Of a stretch of DNA of 64,000 nt, positions 48,701 to 58,684 are shown piece after piece. Within the stretch, counting starts at the first letter, position 1; the number at the start of each line of letters is the position of its first letter. The notes beneath the pieces are model-generated. The model was not told the origin of the DNA. It made no database searches and was given only the letters and a program-made list of their open reading frames with translations. Position numbers and translations under genes: made by a program. The DNA comes from Membranipora membranacea (lineage: Eukaryota; Bryozoa; Gymnolaemata; Cheilostomatida; Membraniporidae): NCBI GenBank assembly GCA_914767715.1, contig OU612074.1, positions 22,988,062-23,052,061 of the forward strand. Direction: 5' to 3'.

Positions 48701-50148
48701 TTTTGTGGCAAACTGAGATGGTTACTAAAAGAATTTTGGTCTAAAAACTTCAGAAAAGGAGACCGGTGGATAGTGTGTTCAATTGTTAGCATTTCCATCA
48801 CCCTTTGAATAAAAGGCAGGCAGACAGAAGGTGGTCTAATGAGCAATAAAGGGCTAACTAAAGCAATATCACTTTTGACTCATAGTGAATTTAGCGCTGA
48901 TTTGCAACAAGAAAACTTTGAAATATCAAACCATAACTTTAAATCATACACTCCATAAACTATTGATATCGGAATATATTACTCTGAATCAGTCAACTGT
49001 GACTTCAAATGAGGCAAGGAGCATCAAAACTTTGTACCTCCCATTGCCTTTCTATGGGCTTCTCGCACAATACACCATGTAATGTAATTAATCATCATCA
49101 GTAGTTGGTACTGAACAGATAAAATTAACCCGCTAAGTAAAAAAGTTATTTCGGACAATTCCAGCCCACCAGCTAAGAGAGGGAGTCAGATTGAGATTGA
49201 GTTTAGTCCTGGAATAATTAAATGCCTCAAACTCTGACACAAAGGCAAGTATAGATTGACAAATACGCTGTCACGATCTGGCCAGAGATTTTTGATCAAA
49301 ATCATTCCCCTCATTAATTGAAATTGAGAGTGAGATTGAACAAAACTAGGTTTTTTTCTGCTCTAACTCATCGATTGATTAGAATTGGACATTTAGTCTA
49401 CTTTATAACGGAGCTCCTTAGTTACCTCTTAGTAATTTAGTTAATTATTAGTTAGTTAGTTTATATAAACTCCTTCTCAGTTAGCAGAAAGTCAGTGTTT
49501 TAACTACCCTACTAGGGACAAACATAGATTGACGCATTCCCCATCCTCGGTCACACAAGCAGATACAGCTTTCACACAATCTGACTTTTTTGTAGCCTGT
49601 GAACTAAATTGATTTTGTAGCCAGTGGACCACCTCAGGCTAGAACACTTCAGTAACCAACTTCTAATAGTCATCTAATCTTAAAACCTGAGTAACCCATG
49701 CTTACACATGGGATGCAAATAACACTCTATCTTTCAACTAATATTTGGTAAGATATTATTGATTTTACAAAACTTCAAAAAATCCTCAATTCTTTGCATG
49801 GGAAAAATGCTATAACCACAAATTTTCTGGATGAGGGTATCATTCATGTCACAATTTGAAAAAAAAAAGAAATTGTATCTGCTTCAATTCATCAATTGGT
49901 TTGAATTGATCACCAGTTAATTTAATAGGAAATCCTTTGTTACTTTTATTTAACTAAAATGTGACCCTGGAGACTAAAAGTTAGTGAACTTCACCATGAC
50001 CCAGGTAAAGATCACATGCTGACTGATTATTGTGTGATATCGTAACACTATCTGGTTATATACTATACTTACCAAATACCAGAAGGATGCCAGCTATTAA
50101 AACAATGTGCTGAACACCGATTCCAACTTGCTGCTTTCTCATATCCAT
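24770..50148 (-). CDS. Polycystin-1-like 11-TM protein (PKD1-like), about 2238 aa, 40 exons
   Basis: I assembled 40 coding exons (coordinates in the five block entries below) with GT/AG borders and unbroken phase, total 6717 bases including the stop. Order: signal peptide 1-25; Thr-rich 26-72; CUB 73-177; Thr-rich 178-310; GAIN-like 311-711; degenerate GPS 697-730; TM1 about 760-781; PLAT about 790-920; TM2-TM6 about 960-1315; polycystin/TOP domain about 1315-1520; TM7-TM11 to about 1765; cytoplasmic tail to 2238. PKD1-family proteins are receptor-like partners of TRPP channels in cilia or at fertilisation surfaces. Unlike vertebrate PKD1 it has no LRR, PKD repeats or REJ module, and the CUB and mucin segments replace them. 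Exon 20 and the last exon are the least certain. Introns carry a SINE, a 22-bp minisatellite and a foldback element. Confidence 0.85.
24884..27206. other. Predicted last intron of the polycystin-like gene, nothing else recognised
   Basis: Contains open frames at 25277-25633 (plus) and 25640-25909 (minus) without recognisable domains. A tandem duplication of an 18-base unit lies at about 26447-26482. Confidence 0.35.
28595..30020 (-). repeat. Segmental tandem duplication inside the polycystin-like tail
   Basis: Not only exons but also flanking introns match. The intron after exon 34 and the intron after exon 35 both begin GTGAGTT-AATTC and share ATC/TCAGCCT-G. The introns upstream of exons 35 and 36 share ATATCAAT-TAT, GAGCTACACAGAT/GAGGTACACAGCT, ATTTATAAATCTGGTACAAT/ACCTATAAATCTAGAACAAT and ATCC/TAT-TTAGCA. 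The unit is about 0.9 kb. Confidence 0.6.
34488..34692 (+). repeat. tRNA-derived SINE, family 3, copy in a polycystin-gene intron
   Basis: GTAGGAGGAAGCTCAGTGTTGGTTAAAG is an eroded tRNA-like head. The body shares CTACTGGGG, GCCTACCTGCCTGCAAACTG, GGTGGCCGCAACCTCAAGGCG and the ending ATTTCTAAGTTTTCGGACCG with the copies at 39531, 57169 and 62352. It lies between exons 25 and 26 of the polycystin-like gene. Confidence 0.6.
36907..37009 (-). other. Alternative longer form of polycystin-like exon 20 with in-frame stop
   Basis: A strong acceptor (TTTTCTAG) at 37010-37012 would give a 103-base exon. In the required phase it encodes ELRYPNPDLDMRNNSQISPP and then a stop (AAACCTAGAAAATAA). Using the second AG at 36931 instead gives a 24-base microexon (36930-36907) that keeps the frame open. 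The longer form would truncate the protein or trigger decay. Skipping the exon altogether would also preserve phase. Confidence 0.4.
37685..37906. repeat. 16-bp minisatellite (left end of the foldback-like element)
   Basis: Roughly 14 head-to-tail copies of AGCCAAACTTAGCCCG with a few substitutions (AACTAAGTCCG, CTTGGCCCG). Confidence 0.9.
38180..39330 (-). pseudogene. LINE reverse transcriptase fragment, broken, nested in the foldback-like element
   Basis: On the minus strand: LAEPLTKMIDRTLQSIVFPD and LKTAKVLPLFKKS (start of the RT domain), then MFFLIHIDDLANATK and DADDTNLFFE (degenerate YADD box), then NENKLTLNLEKTNK. Further downstream YNSFILSKLSYCIEIWSNAA matches LINE C-terminal regions. 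The frames are interrupted several times, so the copy is dead. It is a different lineage from the intact LINE at 19-23 kb, judged by the different wording of shared motifs. Confidence 0.75.
39531..39723 (+). repeat. tRNA-derived SINE, family 3, nested in the foldback-like element
   Basis: GTAGGAGGTAGCCCTCTGAC starts a decayed tRNA-like head with TCGGGTTTGGAACCCG as B-box region. The body has CTACTGGGC, CTCCTACCTGCCTGCAAACT and GGCAGCCGCGCCCTTAAGGCG, as in the other copies. It splits the right inverted end between its inner and outer motifs. Confidence 0.65.
40382..41916 (-). other. Polycystin-like exons 14-16: PLAT domain and TM2
   Basis: Exons 41916-41746, 41449-41295 and 40636-40382. The PLAT beta-sandwich shows YQLSIAVNS, FNADVFCALYGIKG, DIGAITHVHLWTRARDERDS and LFVDCITV, in the family order. 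PLAT binds membrane lipids or proteins just inside TM1. Exon 16 continues with SKFYDDHIWLSVVKRPNKSN, the hallmark sequence before TM2 in PKD1 proteins, and TM2 itself (WSLCISTLYLMMVVNAMW). The intron between exons 15 and 16 holds the 22-bp minisatellite. Confidence 0.88.
40752..40996. repeat. 22-bp minisatellite in polycystin-gene intron 15
   Basis: About 11 copies of GCACCAGCCAACGACACACAGT, nearly identical; one copy near 40945 is longer by a few bases. Because 22 is not a multiple of three and the unit lacks stops, it creates long artificial open frames on both strands. Confidence 0.95.
42108..45592 (-). other. Polycystin-like exons 6-13: GAIN-like region, degenerate GPS and TM1
   Basis: Exons 45592-45534, 45169-45014, 44840-44667, 44471-44262, 43870-43646, 43317-43155, 42858-42644 and 42341-42108. 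The early exons are helical and acidic, with NVT, NAT and NHT glycosylation sequons, as in a GAIN subdomain A. The expected GPS lies across exons 12 and 13: two tryptophans (W697, W704) are present, but the Cys residues and the HL-T/S cleavage triad are replaced by VVFKSNFMGS. An RRKR motif (676-679) precedes it. Then comes the highly typical PPNKIDFDNVFDDLG segment and TM1 (RVVCLIAGLYFVLLIPIA) ending ARMDRRDYRM. Confidence 0.8.
46067..50148 (-). other. Polycystin-like exons 1-5: signal peptide, mucin segments, CUB
   Basis: Exons 50148-50073, 48618-48478, 47873-47701, 46939-46798 and 46465-46067. Exon 1 begins MDMRKQQVGIG and has a hydrophobic core HIVLIAGILLVF; an acceptor TTGTAG lies eight bases before the ATG, implying a 5' untranslated exon. 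Exons 2 and 5 encode Thr/Ser-rich mucin-like tracts that probably carry O-glycans; both begin after CAACAG with the residues ESAS or EPAS. Exons 3 and 4 form a CUB domain: CNDGEFSGYNGTLPSHNYPT, then ITCEYYLTVP, and later HNDLTVYTQTNQILIYFYT. Exon 2 could also start at 48612 through a second in-frame AG. Confidence 0.8.
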
Positions 50149-50156
50149 TGAAAACT

Positions 50157-51340
50157 CTACAAGATAGAGACATAGAGGATAAATTAACGCCACTTTTCTA
50201 CCTCACTTTCTCAAATATCACATGCCCAAGGAAAAGTTTCCGATGACAGTGCTAATCTAGCAGGAACACCGTCAGGCTTCAACAAGAACCTTACAGTGCT
50301 AAATAAACATAAGGTGTAACTTTTCAATATCAAAATTACAATGCCCTAGTGTTTTTATGGCAACAAATAGCAATATTTATTAGATGAGGAAAGGTATTAT
50401 CATACAAAAATCAATCAACCAAAAGATCTTGATGAATGGCTCAAAAGCGCGGCAGGTTAATCTCTTTGATACAGTATGTTCTTGGTTATGTGTTTGACTT
50501 GAGAGAGTGCGTTGACCCCCCTCATTACATAATCTCGACAATATCATCTAATGGGGTTGTCTTTGCCAGATTTTGGAGAAAATTAACAAGCAATACATGA
50601 TTCTGGATAGCTTTATAGCAAAGATTTTACTGCGGGCTAAAATAGTTTTACTTTTACTACGATAATTTCAGGTTTGCGACGGCTGCGCAGAGTAAGGATG
50701 ACATTTGAGCTTACCAGGACCACAAAACAAGATATGAACAATTTCCATGTTTCCCTATCAAGCCTTTTAATATAATGAACAACAGATGATACCATATCAC
50801 ATTTCAACACAGAAAATACAATTAGATACCTTGTTTACCTAAATTGCCTAACATAATGAAAGGCAACCAAATGTACCACAGTAAACAGCTCATGACATTT
50901 CGCCCTAGTCTAGGGATGAAGGTGAGATCAGTGCTCGTACCTTCATTTCTTGACTTGCAGTCTGTTAGCCGAGAAAGAAACCTCTCTATCAAAATACAAT
51001 ACAAGCCCAGAAAGAACTGTAGCAATGTCAAAATAATGAGGTACCGAACTGCGAAGGCTGGGAACAGCCTCTTCATCTAATATGGCCATTGTGTGTAAAC
51101 TGATGTTAGCAGACATGTTTCTTTTATAATAATGATAATGCATATTAAGTCCCTTTTTTTATCATTTGCTGTGATTTTGGGATTTACAATGATGACGATG
51201 ATGATGACGCTACAACATATGTTGTGTTGAAACAGATTTGTTGTACCTTCGAATCTAATTTATACATTTAAAATGTATCTTGACTGACTGACAAGTGAGC
51301 ACAAACACTACCTTTCCGTGTGAAATTCGAGCCTTGGACA
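50157..51340. other. Upstream region of the polycystin-like gene
   Basis: Apart from the possible alternative exon at 50943-51076, no exon or clear promoter element was recognised. The 5' untranslated exon implied by the acceptor before exon 1 should lie here or further upstream. Confidence 0.3.
50943..51076 (-). other. Possible alternative first exon upstream of the polycystin-like gene
   Basis: An ATG at 51076 opens a frame starting MKRLFPAFAVRYLIILTLLQ, a plausible signal peptide or anchor, reaching a weak donor (GAAG|GTACGAG) at phase 1. That is the phase needed to join exon 2 of the polycystin-like gene. There is no other support. Confidence 0.2.
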
Positions 51341-51344
51341 TGCC

Positions 51345-51540
51345 TACCGGGCCGCACTGAGCTCGAAGGATCAGTTCGCACTGAGCTGTGTGTGATGTAT
51401 CTTTGATCCCAGAGCGGGAGGCCCGACTTTAAATCCTATCGGCAGCAGATTTGTTTGATGTTTCTTCTCAGCTCTATCCATGGGAATGGATGAATATTTC
51501 AAGGTCGAGCCAAGAGGTGACAATTCACATGGAAACATGG
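51345..51540 (+). repeat. tRNA-derived SINE, family 1, plus-strand copy
   Basis: Homologous to the minus-strand copy at 7-205. Shared blocks in order are CGGGAGG, ATCGGCAGC-GCAGATTT, CTCAGCTCTA, CCATGGGAATGG, GTCGAGCCAAGAGGTGACAA and GAAACATGG. The tRNA-like head is more eroded here. Confidence 0.55.
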
Positions 51541-51544
51541 TAAA

Positions 51545-53800
51545 ACAAAGTTCGTCATTTTGTACATGCTTATAATAGCTAAATTTAAACTCTCATATTT
51601 TATCTTATTTATACTCTCACTTCAGTTAACCAACATTTAGTGCTAGCTGATATTTAGTCACCCTTAACTTGCTAGATTAAGCTGTAGCTAATATTTACCT
51701 AGTGAGCTTATTTGGCTGCTTTCCCATCTCCAAGATTTAACAATTGAGATCCATCAGAATATAACTTACCTTCAGGGTTCACATATATTTACAATCATCA
51801 CTTCTGTAAACTCCAATATCACCCTAGTGCACTTTGTTGTGAGTTCTGTTTCTTCTGTGACCAGCCTGTAAGAATCTCAATCATTTCACATTTGAAGCAG
51901 ATTTTTTGCAGATTTTCAAATTGATGTGAATCGTTGCTGAGGAAGAATATAGACACTTATTATCCTTTGGTCTTGTCACGAACTCAGCATTGCTATTGAT
52001 TCGATCAGAAAACATTAAATATAATTATTTGTAATTAAGAGCATCAGCTGAAGATCAGAACAAGACCAGGACAATATGTATTATGTAATTTGTTTTATTA
52101 GCAAACATCACAAAACAAAAGTGTGTAGGGTATAAAAGAAAATATCATTTATTAAATAATAGATTTCAGAGACAAATCTTTTCTCTTTTTATTGAGCATG
52201 AAGTTTATTAACAAAAGTATTTGAATCAATAAAGAGATTACCCCTTGAGAATATTTCCTGAACAATGAAAACGGCAGCTTACAATTACAGGACATGCTGT
52301 CCCAGAAAAGTAAAACAGGATTTTTAAGGCACCGAACAATCAAAGCTTTAATGATCTACCACCTTCGACGCATTAATTTTTAGTTACCAATCGGAATTAT
52401 AATCCTCACAAAACAGATCTCTAGCAAGTGTGAGATTAAAAAGAGTTTTACAATAAAAGTACAAGACTTTTCCGCTGCTAGCTATTATTATATTTCTCAG
52501 AAGGTTTGAAGAATGATGCCTGCCTGTATACACATCAATAAAGTTCTAGAATACAGTTAGTAGACTCTGTGTGTTGATACTTTACATGTAGGTACTCATG
52601 TGCAGATTTTCTCACATAAAATACTACATTACAAACTACACAATATGACCGGAGGCTTTATAGTAAAGATTTCCTCGTTTATTCACCATTGTTATGTAAT
52701 CACTGCAGGCAATGACTGTAGCAATGTAAACACTGTAGTATTTATAGTATTTGCTGTAGAGAGTAAGATTGCTTAAAAACAACGAAAATTCGGATCGGTG
52801 GGAAAACAGAAGCAATTTCTTTGTAATGTTTTTGGGTTATAAAATCAATAGTGCGTTGAAAAGATGTAATAATTGTCAATTGATTATTTGTAGAAGGACA
52901 ATTCTAACTTTGCTGAAGGCTAAAAATCAAAGTGTAGGGTTTTCTCTCCATCTCTATGGACTAAATCCTATTCGTATATGGGGCTAGATCGATGCTGCAT
53001 TCTAACGGCCGAGACAGCAATACTGAATATTGTTATCAGTTTCGCATTTAACTATAGCGTACAGAGCATTTTGAATCGGACACCCTGCCAATATATACAT
53101 TCAAATAATCAGTAGTTGGTGTGAAGACTTCTATATATAGAGTATTTGTTTCATTTGTATATGCTGATTAGTGCACATAACATTGCTATCAAAATATTAT
53201 TGTTTGAAGATTCTACAGGGGTTGTCTCCTCTCTCTGCATGTGGGAATAACTCGAAACTTTTACATGTAGTTTTGAGTATACTGAACTGGTTTCAGAGTT
53301 AGGCGCAGAACATTTTCTAAAAGTTTCTGCTAGCTTACATTAAGTCTGCCTGAAATTTAATCGCAATCTTTACTCACTTACTTAGGATGATTACCAATCA
53401 CAACCTCCTCAGTGTTTGGCCCGTGTTTTGACCTGCTCTTTTGTGTCATGTACATACATCTGCGTGTTATAAACTGAGGTCACCGTTATGCAATAGTAAC
53501 ACGTTGTCGGATTTTAATAATTGGCTGTTTGGTATCTCCTGCAAAAATAGAGCACTTACCTTTGCCAAAAAGTCAAGTGCATAAACATCCCTTTTGTTCG
53601 ACAATGAGTTTTGCACAATTGTGTATGTATGATATTGTGTACGAACTATTGCAGTAAAAGGATTAACATCAATACATATTTTGGTTTGGAAAGGTAGCCA
53701 TATAGTTCTCCATGCCTCAAGGTACTTTGATTGTGTGCCGGGAATGCTGGGATGGATTTAAGGCTGCAGTAGTCATACAGTCTTAAAACAGGAGCCCAAC
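51545..53800. other. Noncoding stretch, nothing recognised
   Basis: AT-rich DNA without a supported gene; short open frames show no domain. Confidence 0.4.
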
Positions 53801-53814
53801 ATAGAGCACTACAC

Positions 53815-54588
53815 TATGAGTTTGCTGACATCTTGGACAATTTTGGGCTCGCCCAGACTGTCATTGAGCCGACCCGTCTCCATAACACTCTAGACCTCGT
53901 CTGCATAAACATTCCAGATCAAATAAACAGAGTCAAAGTCATCCTTGAGATTAGTGACCATGCAGCTGTGTTCTTTGAGATTAATGTCACCGCTACTAAC
54001 AGAACACAAAACCCCAGAAAAATATGGTTGTACAGACACGCCGACTGGCAGGGTATGACACAATACCTCCCACCCCGCCTCACCAGCATAGATCAGCAAT
54101 ATCACACAAGTCCTGATGAACTATGGACAGATAGCAAATCACTAATCTTGGAGGCTATGGAGATCTATATCCCTCGGCGAAAACCCAAGCGCAAGGATTC
54201 CTGTCCCTGGATAACAAAAGACCTCCATAAGCTGATAAAGATCGGGAATAGACTCTACAAGCATGTCAAGAAAAGAGGTTGCCCTCGTTTAGAGGCAAGG
54301 TATCTTTTATATCGTGCCTTAGTAAAGAAGCAACTGAAGACAGAACATGCCGACTATGTGCACCGATTGTTTACCGAAGAAGATAAATCCCAACAAAACA
54401 TCTCAAAACGCTTCTGGACCTATATCAATCACAGACCCTCATCTGCAGTCTCTAATATAGGCCCTCAGAAGAAAGGAAGTGCTCTGACTATCACTGCTAA
54501 GGAAAAAGGCCAACCAGATGAATCAACATTTCATGTCGGTCTTCTCCAAGACAAGGCCAAGAATAGACTACCTGACATTGACCCTTAA
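53815..54588 (+). pseudogene. LINE ORF2 fragment: endonuclease C-terminus and linker, no RT
   Basis: One open frame. FADILDNFGLAQTVIEPTRL and TLDLVCINIP are the end of an AP-like endonuclease. LEISDHAAVFFEI holds the catalytic SDH. The region from about residue 120 on (RRKPKRKDSCPWITKDLHKL, LLYRALVKKQLK, KRFWTYINHR) is the linker that precedes RT in LINEs. The frame ends at a TAA just before RT would begin, and the N-terminal half of the endonuclease is absent. It is therefore a truncated non-functional copy, distinct from the 19-23 kb element. Confidence 0.8.
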
Positions 54589-54649
54589 ATCAGTCATGCC
54601 GAACATCTCCGTATCTACTTATGGCGGCAACAAGCAACTTTTGACAGCT

Positions 54650-54912
54650 CCTGTCCCAAACCCGGTTAGATTTAAAGCTGTTCCTTAATGGATTACCGGT
54701 AAATGACCCGGGGAAACGTAAAACGATTCATGAGTTTTTAACGTTCCTGAAGTCACGACGCTGAAGTCGGCGCTAGGAGCTATGAATCATCAGGTGAGAC
54801 ATTAGGCGAGACACACTCATTTATCAAAACTAAACTTCCACCCAAACAGGGACTTCAACCCTTGCACCTCAGATTTACCTCAGACCTACTGATCTACCCT
54901 GGGCAGTCTTTC
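54650..54912 (-). repeat. tRNA-derived SINE, family 4, minus strand
   Basis: Minus strand from about 54912: CCCAGGGTAGATCAGTAGG resembles an A box and GGGTTGAAGTCCCTG a B box, correctly spaced, followed by a body without ORF. Only one copy was seen in the window. Confidence 0.45.
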
Positions 54913-54914
54913 CA

Positions 54915-55600
54915 TTTAAAAATACCTGCTATGCAAAAATGAGGATTGGACAGAGGTAGCTTATATCAATAGCACTTATTTGGTCATTAGTCATATTTTT
55001 ACCACAGTCCAGATTATAATTGCATCCTGTATTGTATTATAATTACAAACATAGATAAATATATCTGACAATTCCTGATGGGTAAACTCTGTGGTATGTG
55101 TTAGTGTGGATATAAATCAAAATTGTGAGAGGCATGTGACATTTTGTAGGCTCCAGGCACAGTGATACATTTCCGAGATCCTGTTTTATGTATTATGATA
55201 TCATTTTAAACAAATTAAATAACAGACCTCGCAGTAAACAACAGATAACTCTTTATGCCATCCTGCCATCCATCACAAAACGGGTTTCAAAAACTAACCA
55301 TGCACTCCTTATCTCAGAACTGTGCCCTTGAATCTCACAGGCTCATTTAGCTCCACTGCTGCCACCCTATCAACACGGTGCTAGTCATGAAATATATCAG
55401 CAACCGATTGATGTCAGTGTCCAGGCTTTCTCTTTAACAACCCTCACATCATCAGTCAGTCAACAGCCTGAAGACACCCCTGTGTGTCAATGATGATCTT
55501 ATCTCATCGGGTCGCAACATGTTTGTCTGTATGTAATTATCAATATCTCTTGTTAAGGTCGATGCTTTGTGAGTGAACTGTTCTGAAATTACAGCTCATA
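54915..55600. other. Noncoding stretch, nothing recognised
   Basis: No exon, repeat or RNA gene recognised. Confidence 0.4.
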
Positions 55601-55605
55601 AACAT

Positions 55606-55636
55606 CAACAACAACGACAACAACAACAACAACAAC
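55606..55636. repeat. Simple repeat, (CAA)n
   Basis: About ten CAA triplets, one changed to CGA. Confidence 0.85.
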
Positions 55637-55957
55637 ATACTGGCAATTACTCCTTACTTTAATTTGAACTCAGCAGAGAATATCCTCAATATGTGAAACA
55701 GGAGTATGCGCTCATGGATTGTCTTTAGCTGCACTGAGTTTGGTTAAATTTAATCCTTAATTTTCAAATTTTCATCTTTGACCTTTCAATTAGATAAGAC
55801 AAGAAACATCCAGCATCCATTCTTACTGCAGCAACGCCCTGAAGACAATTATATAGACAGGGATGGTCTATTTCATCAAATATTTTTTTGTTTTCCTTGT
55901 CCTCCAGTAGCTGTAGGGATTAAAAAATGGATATCAAGCAGTAGACAAGGTATGGTG

Positions 55958-56178
55958 TGCTTACGTACAGTACTAACGTAAGGTACTAACATATGGTACT
56001 TACGTATGGTACTTACATATGGTTTTACATCTGGTACTTACATATGGTATGCTGATGTATGGTTCTTACATATGGTACTTACGTATGGTATAGTACTTAC
56101 GTATGGTATGCTTATGTATGGTGTGATTCCGTATGGTACATATGTATGGTATGGTACTTGCTTATGGTATGGTGTATT
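55958..56178. repeat. 13-bp minisatellite, imperfect
   Basis: Repeated TATGGTACTTACG/A units, increasingly diverged to the right (TATGGTATGCTTATG). Overlapping tyrosine/valine-rich open frames are by-products of this repeat. Confidence 0.8.
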
Positions 56179-56179
56179 T

Positions 56180-57165
56180 ACTTTTATTATATTAAACTAT
56201 ATATGCACTTTATTTCACTGATCAATGTTCTGTCAAAACAAATGAGATCATGTGTAGACATCAAGATGAAGTTAATTACTAAGAAGAATAAATCTATAAA
56301 ACAATCTAAAACATTGCTCTCTGGTCAGGAAATTGCACGGAAAATAATTCAAAAATATCTAAAGAACAGATTCTTCCCCAAGTGTGCAGTTCTACTTTTT
56401 GGTGGAATAGTTCTGCGACTGTGAGTGCTAGGCCGACCGGGTATGTAACAGTGAAGAATATGATGGTCATCAGCTAAGATATTATTGGCATACCGGAGGC
56501 ATACTATATCTAGATAGCTCTCAGATAACTAGAGTAAAGATGCGTTCTGACTATAAACAACATCAGACTGCTAACGGGAGAAAATAAATGACACACACAT
56601 CCATTTTCTCGCTAGTTTAGAGCCAATTTGGTTGCAGTTATTCTTTCCTAGTTTGTGTGCAGGATTCATAAAAGATTACATACACAACTTGATGTGTTGC
56701 ACCTGCGTCAGCAATTCTGTTTTTGCTTGTCACTTTCCTGTGTTAATTCTCACAAACATTGAATTTATTTGGCATTTAGCCAAGTGTCTCCATAAGGCAG
56801 AGTTATTCTTAAAAATGTCATGATAATTTCAAACTTTACAGGTGCAAATTGGTATTCGAGTGTAAAAGTAATGCGCGCATTGGCTGAGGCTCTAAACTAT
56901 ACAATATCCTCGCAATATAATATGAAAATGAGTTATTACCGGCCTTTTGATTTATCCAGACCAGTAAAAAGGATGTGTATTTATCTTCATCTTACCTTTA
57001 TCCATTTCAGCTTACCCTTGCATGGTAAACGCAGCTTGATGGAGAAGAAAATATTTCGGAAAACCTAAAAAAAATTGTGTGTGCAATGGATGAAAACTTC
57101 CAAAGCAATGTGGGTGATCTACTAAAGTACATTTTACAGATGTCTCAATTTTTTTATTATAAATT
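56180..57165. other. Noncoding stretch, nothing recognised
   Basis: Short open frames without domains; no RNA gene seen. Confidence 0.4.
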
Positions 57166-57168
57166 CTG

Positions 57169-57432
57169 TTGATTAAAAATCGGATGTCATATCACTCGCC
57201 CATCCCAAGGCATGGGCGGTGAAATATCAATGCCTTAATGGCGAGACCGCAATATCTGCGCCAATTTGCTCTCAGTTTGCAGTTTCAGTTTCTGTTTCAG
57301 GCAGGTCCGAGCACACCTTGGGGCCAACCAATCCCCAGTAGAAGATGGACTGCAGTGGGATTTGAACCCACAACTTTCAACACTTGCGTGTTGAAGTCCG
57401 GCGCTCTAACCAACTGAGCCACCTCCTACTGT
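57169..57432 (-). repeat. tRNA-derived SINE, family 3, full-length minus-strand copy
   Basis: On the minus strand: GTAGGAGGTGGCTCAGTTGG and TTAGAGCGCCGGACTT (A-box region), GTGGGTTCAAATCCCACTGC (B box within a paired T-arm), then TACTGGGGATTGGTTGGCCC, CAAGGTGTGCTCGG, GCAGATATTGCGG and the 3' end GACATCCGATTTTTAATCAA. It is collinear with 62352-62597. Confidence 0.8.
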
Positions 57433-57434
57433 TG

Positions 57435-58530
57435 ATATTTCAGATGTAAATGTTCTTCAAGCGGATGTGAAAAAACCAAAGTCCTGTCTTGTCAATTGTG
57501 AAGATTTAATCATGCTACTTAATACAAGCATTGTAACTCAGACTAATTAAAATTGTGTTTTAGGGATTGCTTTCGAAAAAGTTTGTTATATGCTAGTTCC
57601 CCACTTTCTCTCAACAAAACATGATGAACAAAAGATCCTTAAAAATCCCTGATTTACAACAGAAGGTGCTAGGAAAATTAATAAATAGAACCCTGAGGTA
57701 CACCCAATGGCGAATCTGAAGAAAAGACCACGTCATAGTTATATTGTGAGGCCAACCTTTGCACTCACAATCAGAGTCAGAACATCTGTTCTGAACCAGG
57801 GAAGCCGTGTTGATTCTGACATTGAAACCCTAATGATAATCATCATCAATCATAGTGACACCAATGACATTCATAAATCTGGGGGTAGAAACCCTTCTAA
57901 AGATATAGTTAGAAAATATTTTGATAGAGAACTTGTCATAATATTATTTCAATCCGGTCAAATCTAGATTGTCATATATGATTCAACATTTTATCAGCAG
58001 ATCGAGATACAGCATTTTTCCTACATAAATGCAGAAGCAGTAACAATTCCAGTTCTGTGAGAAATACTACTGCCAGTAACCAAATTAACCCTTCATAACC
58101 CTTTATGACAGGAATGATCAATTCAATCAAATTCACATTATGAGAGATCTTCGAAATTATATCTATCATGAACTCTACATTAACATCTTTGTGATGTATT
58201 TTCTTCTTAAATTTTTGGGTAGACCTATTCTGTAAAAGTAAATCTCAACGAATGAGTATTGACCAAAGTAAAGTTCATTATAGATATTTAAATAGATATC
58301 AATTGTGATAAATTTTCCAGCAGATTATGCGCAGATCAAACTACAATATTTCTACATAAATACAAAAAAAGCAACATCAAAAGATAATCTAGTTTAGTGA
58401 GATATTTTTCTCCCCATTACCAATAATTAACCCATTGAAACTGAGAGCAGATCTATTGCAACTTATAACTATCTTATCAGATTGTGCTTTCACTCGATAG
58501 CGATTTGACTTTTGTACTCGTGATTATTGA
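57435..58530. other. Noncoding stretch with a diverged internal direct repeat
   Basis: About 57980-58110 and 58310-58440 share AGCAGAT, TTTCCTACATAAAT-CA, GTGAGA-ATA and AATTAACCCAT/CTT in the same order, suggesting an old local duplication. No gene recognised. Confidence 0.35.
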
Positions 58531-58531
58531 G

Positions 58532-58680
58532 GTTAGATGTTTTTGGTGGCCTTAAGAGGGAAAAGATATTTTCTCAGTACTTCAGTGTTGCTTTTTCAGC
58601 AGCCATCTTGTTTTCAATTACTACTAGAATAGTCCGCAAAGTCAAGTAGCAAACTGGTCATAGCAGTGCAAACAGCAGGT
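58532..58680 (+). pseudogene. Relic duplicate of the M13 peptidase first exon
   Basis: TTTTCAGCAGCCATCTTGTT corresponds to the transmembrane part ([12 protein letters not shown]) and GGTCATAGCAGTGCAAACAG followed by CAGGTAAGTG to the exon 1 end (SVIAEQQA then a donor) at 60175-60307. The frame is broken by a TAG and an indel between the two halves. It lies 1.5 kb upstream in the same orientation. Confidence 0.4.
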
Positions 58681-58684
58681 AAGT

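Noticed and set aside
56006-56424. Tyr/Val-rich open frames (MVLTYGTYVW type)
   Set aside because: Produced by the 13-bp TATGGTACTTACG minisatellite; they lose coding character when it ends.
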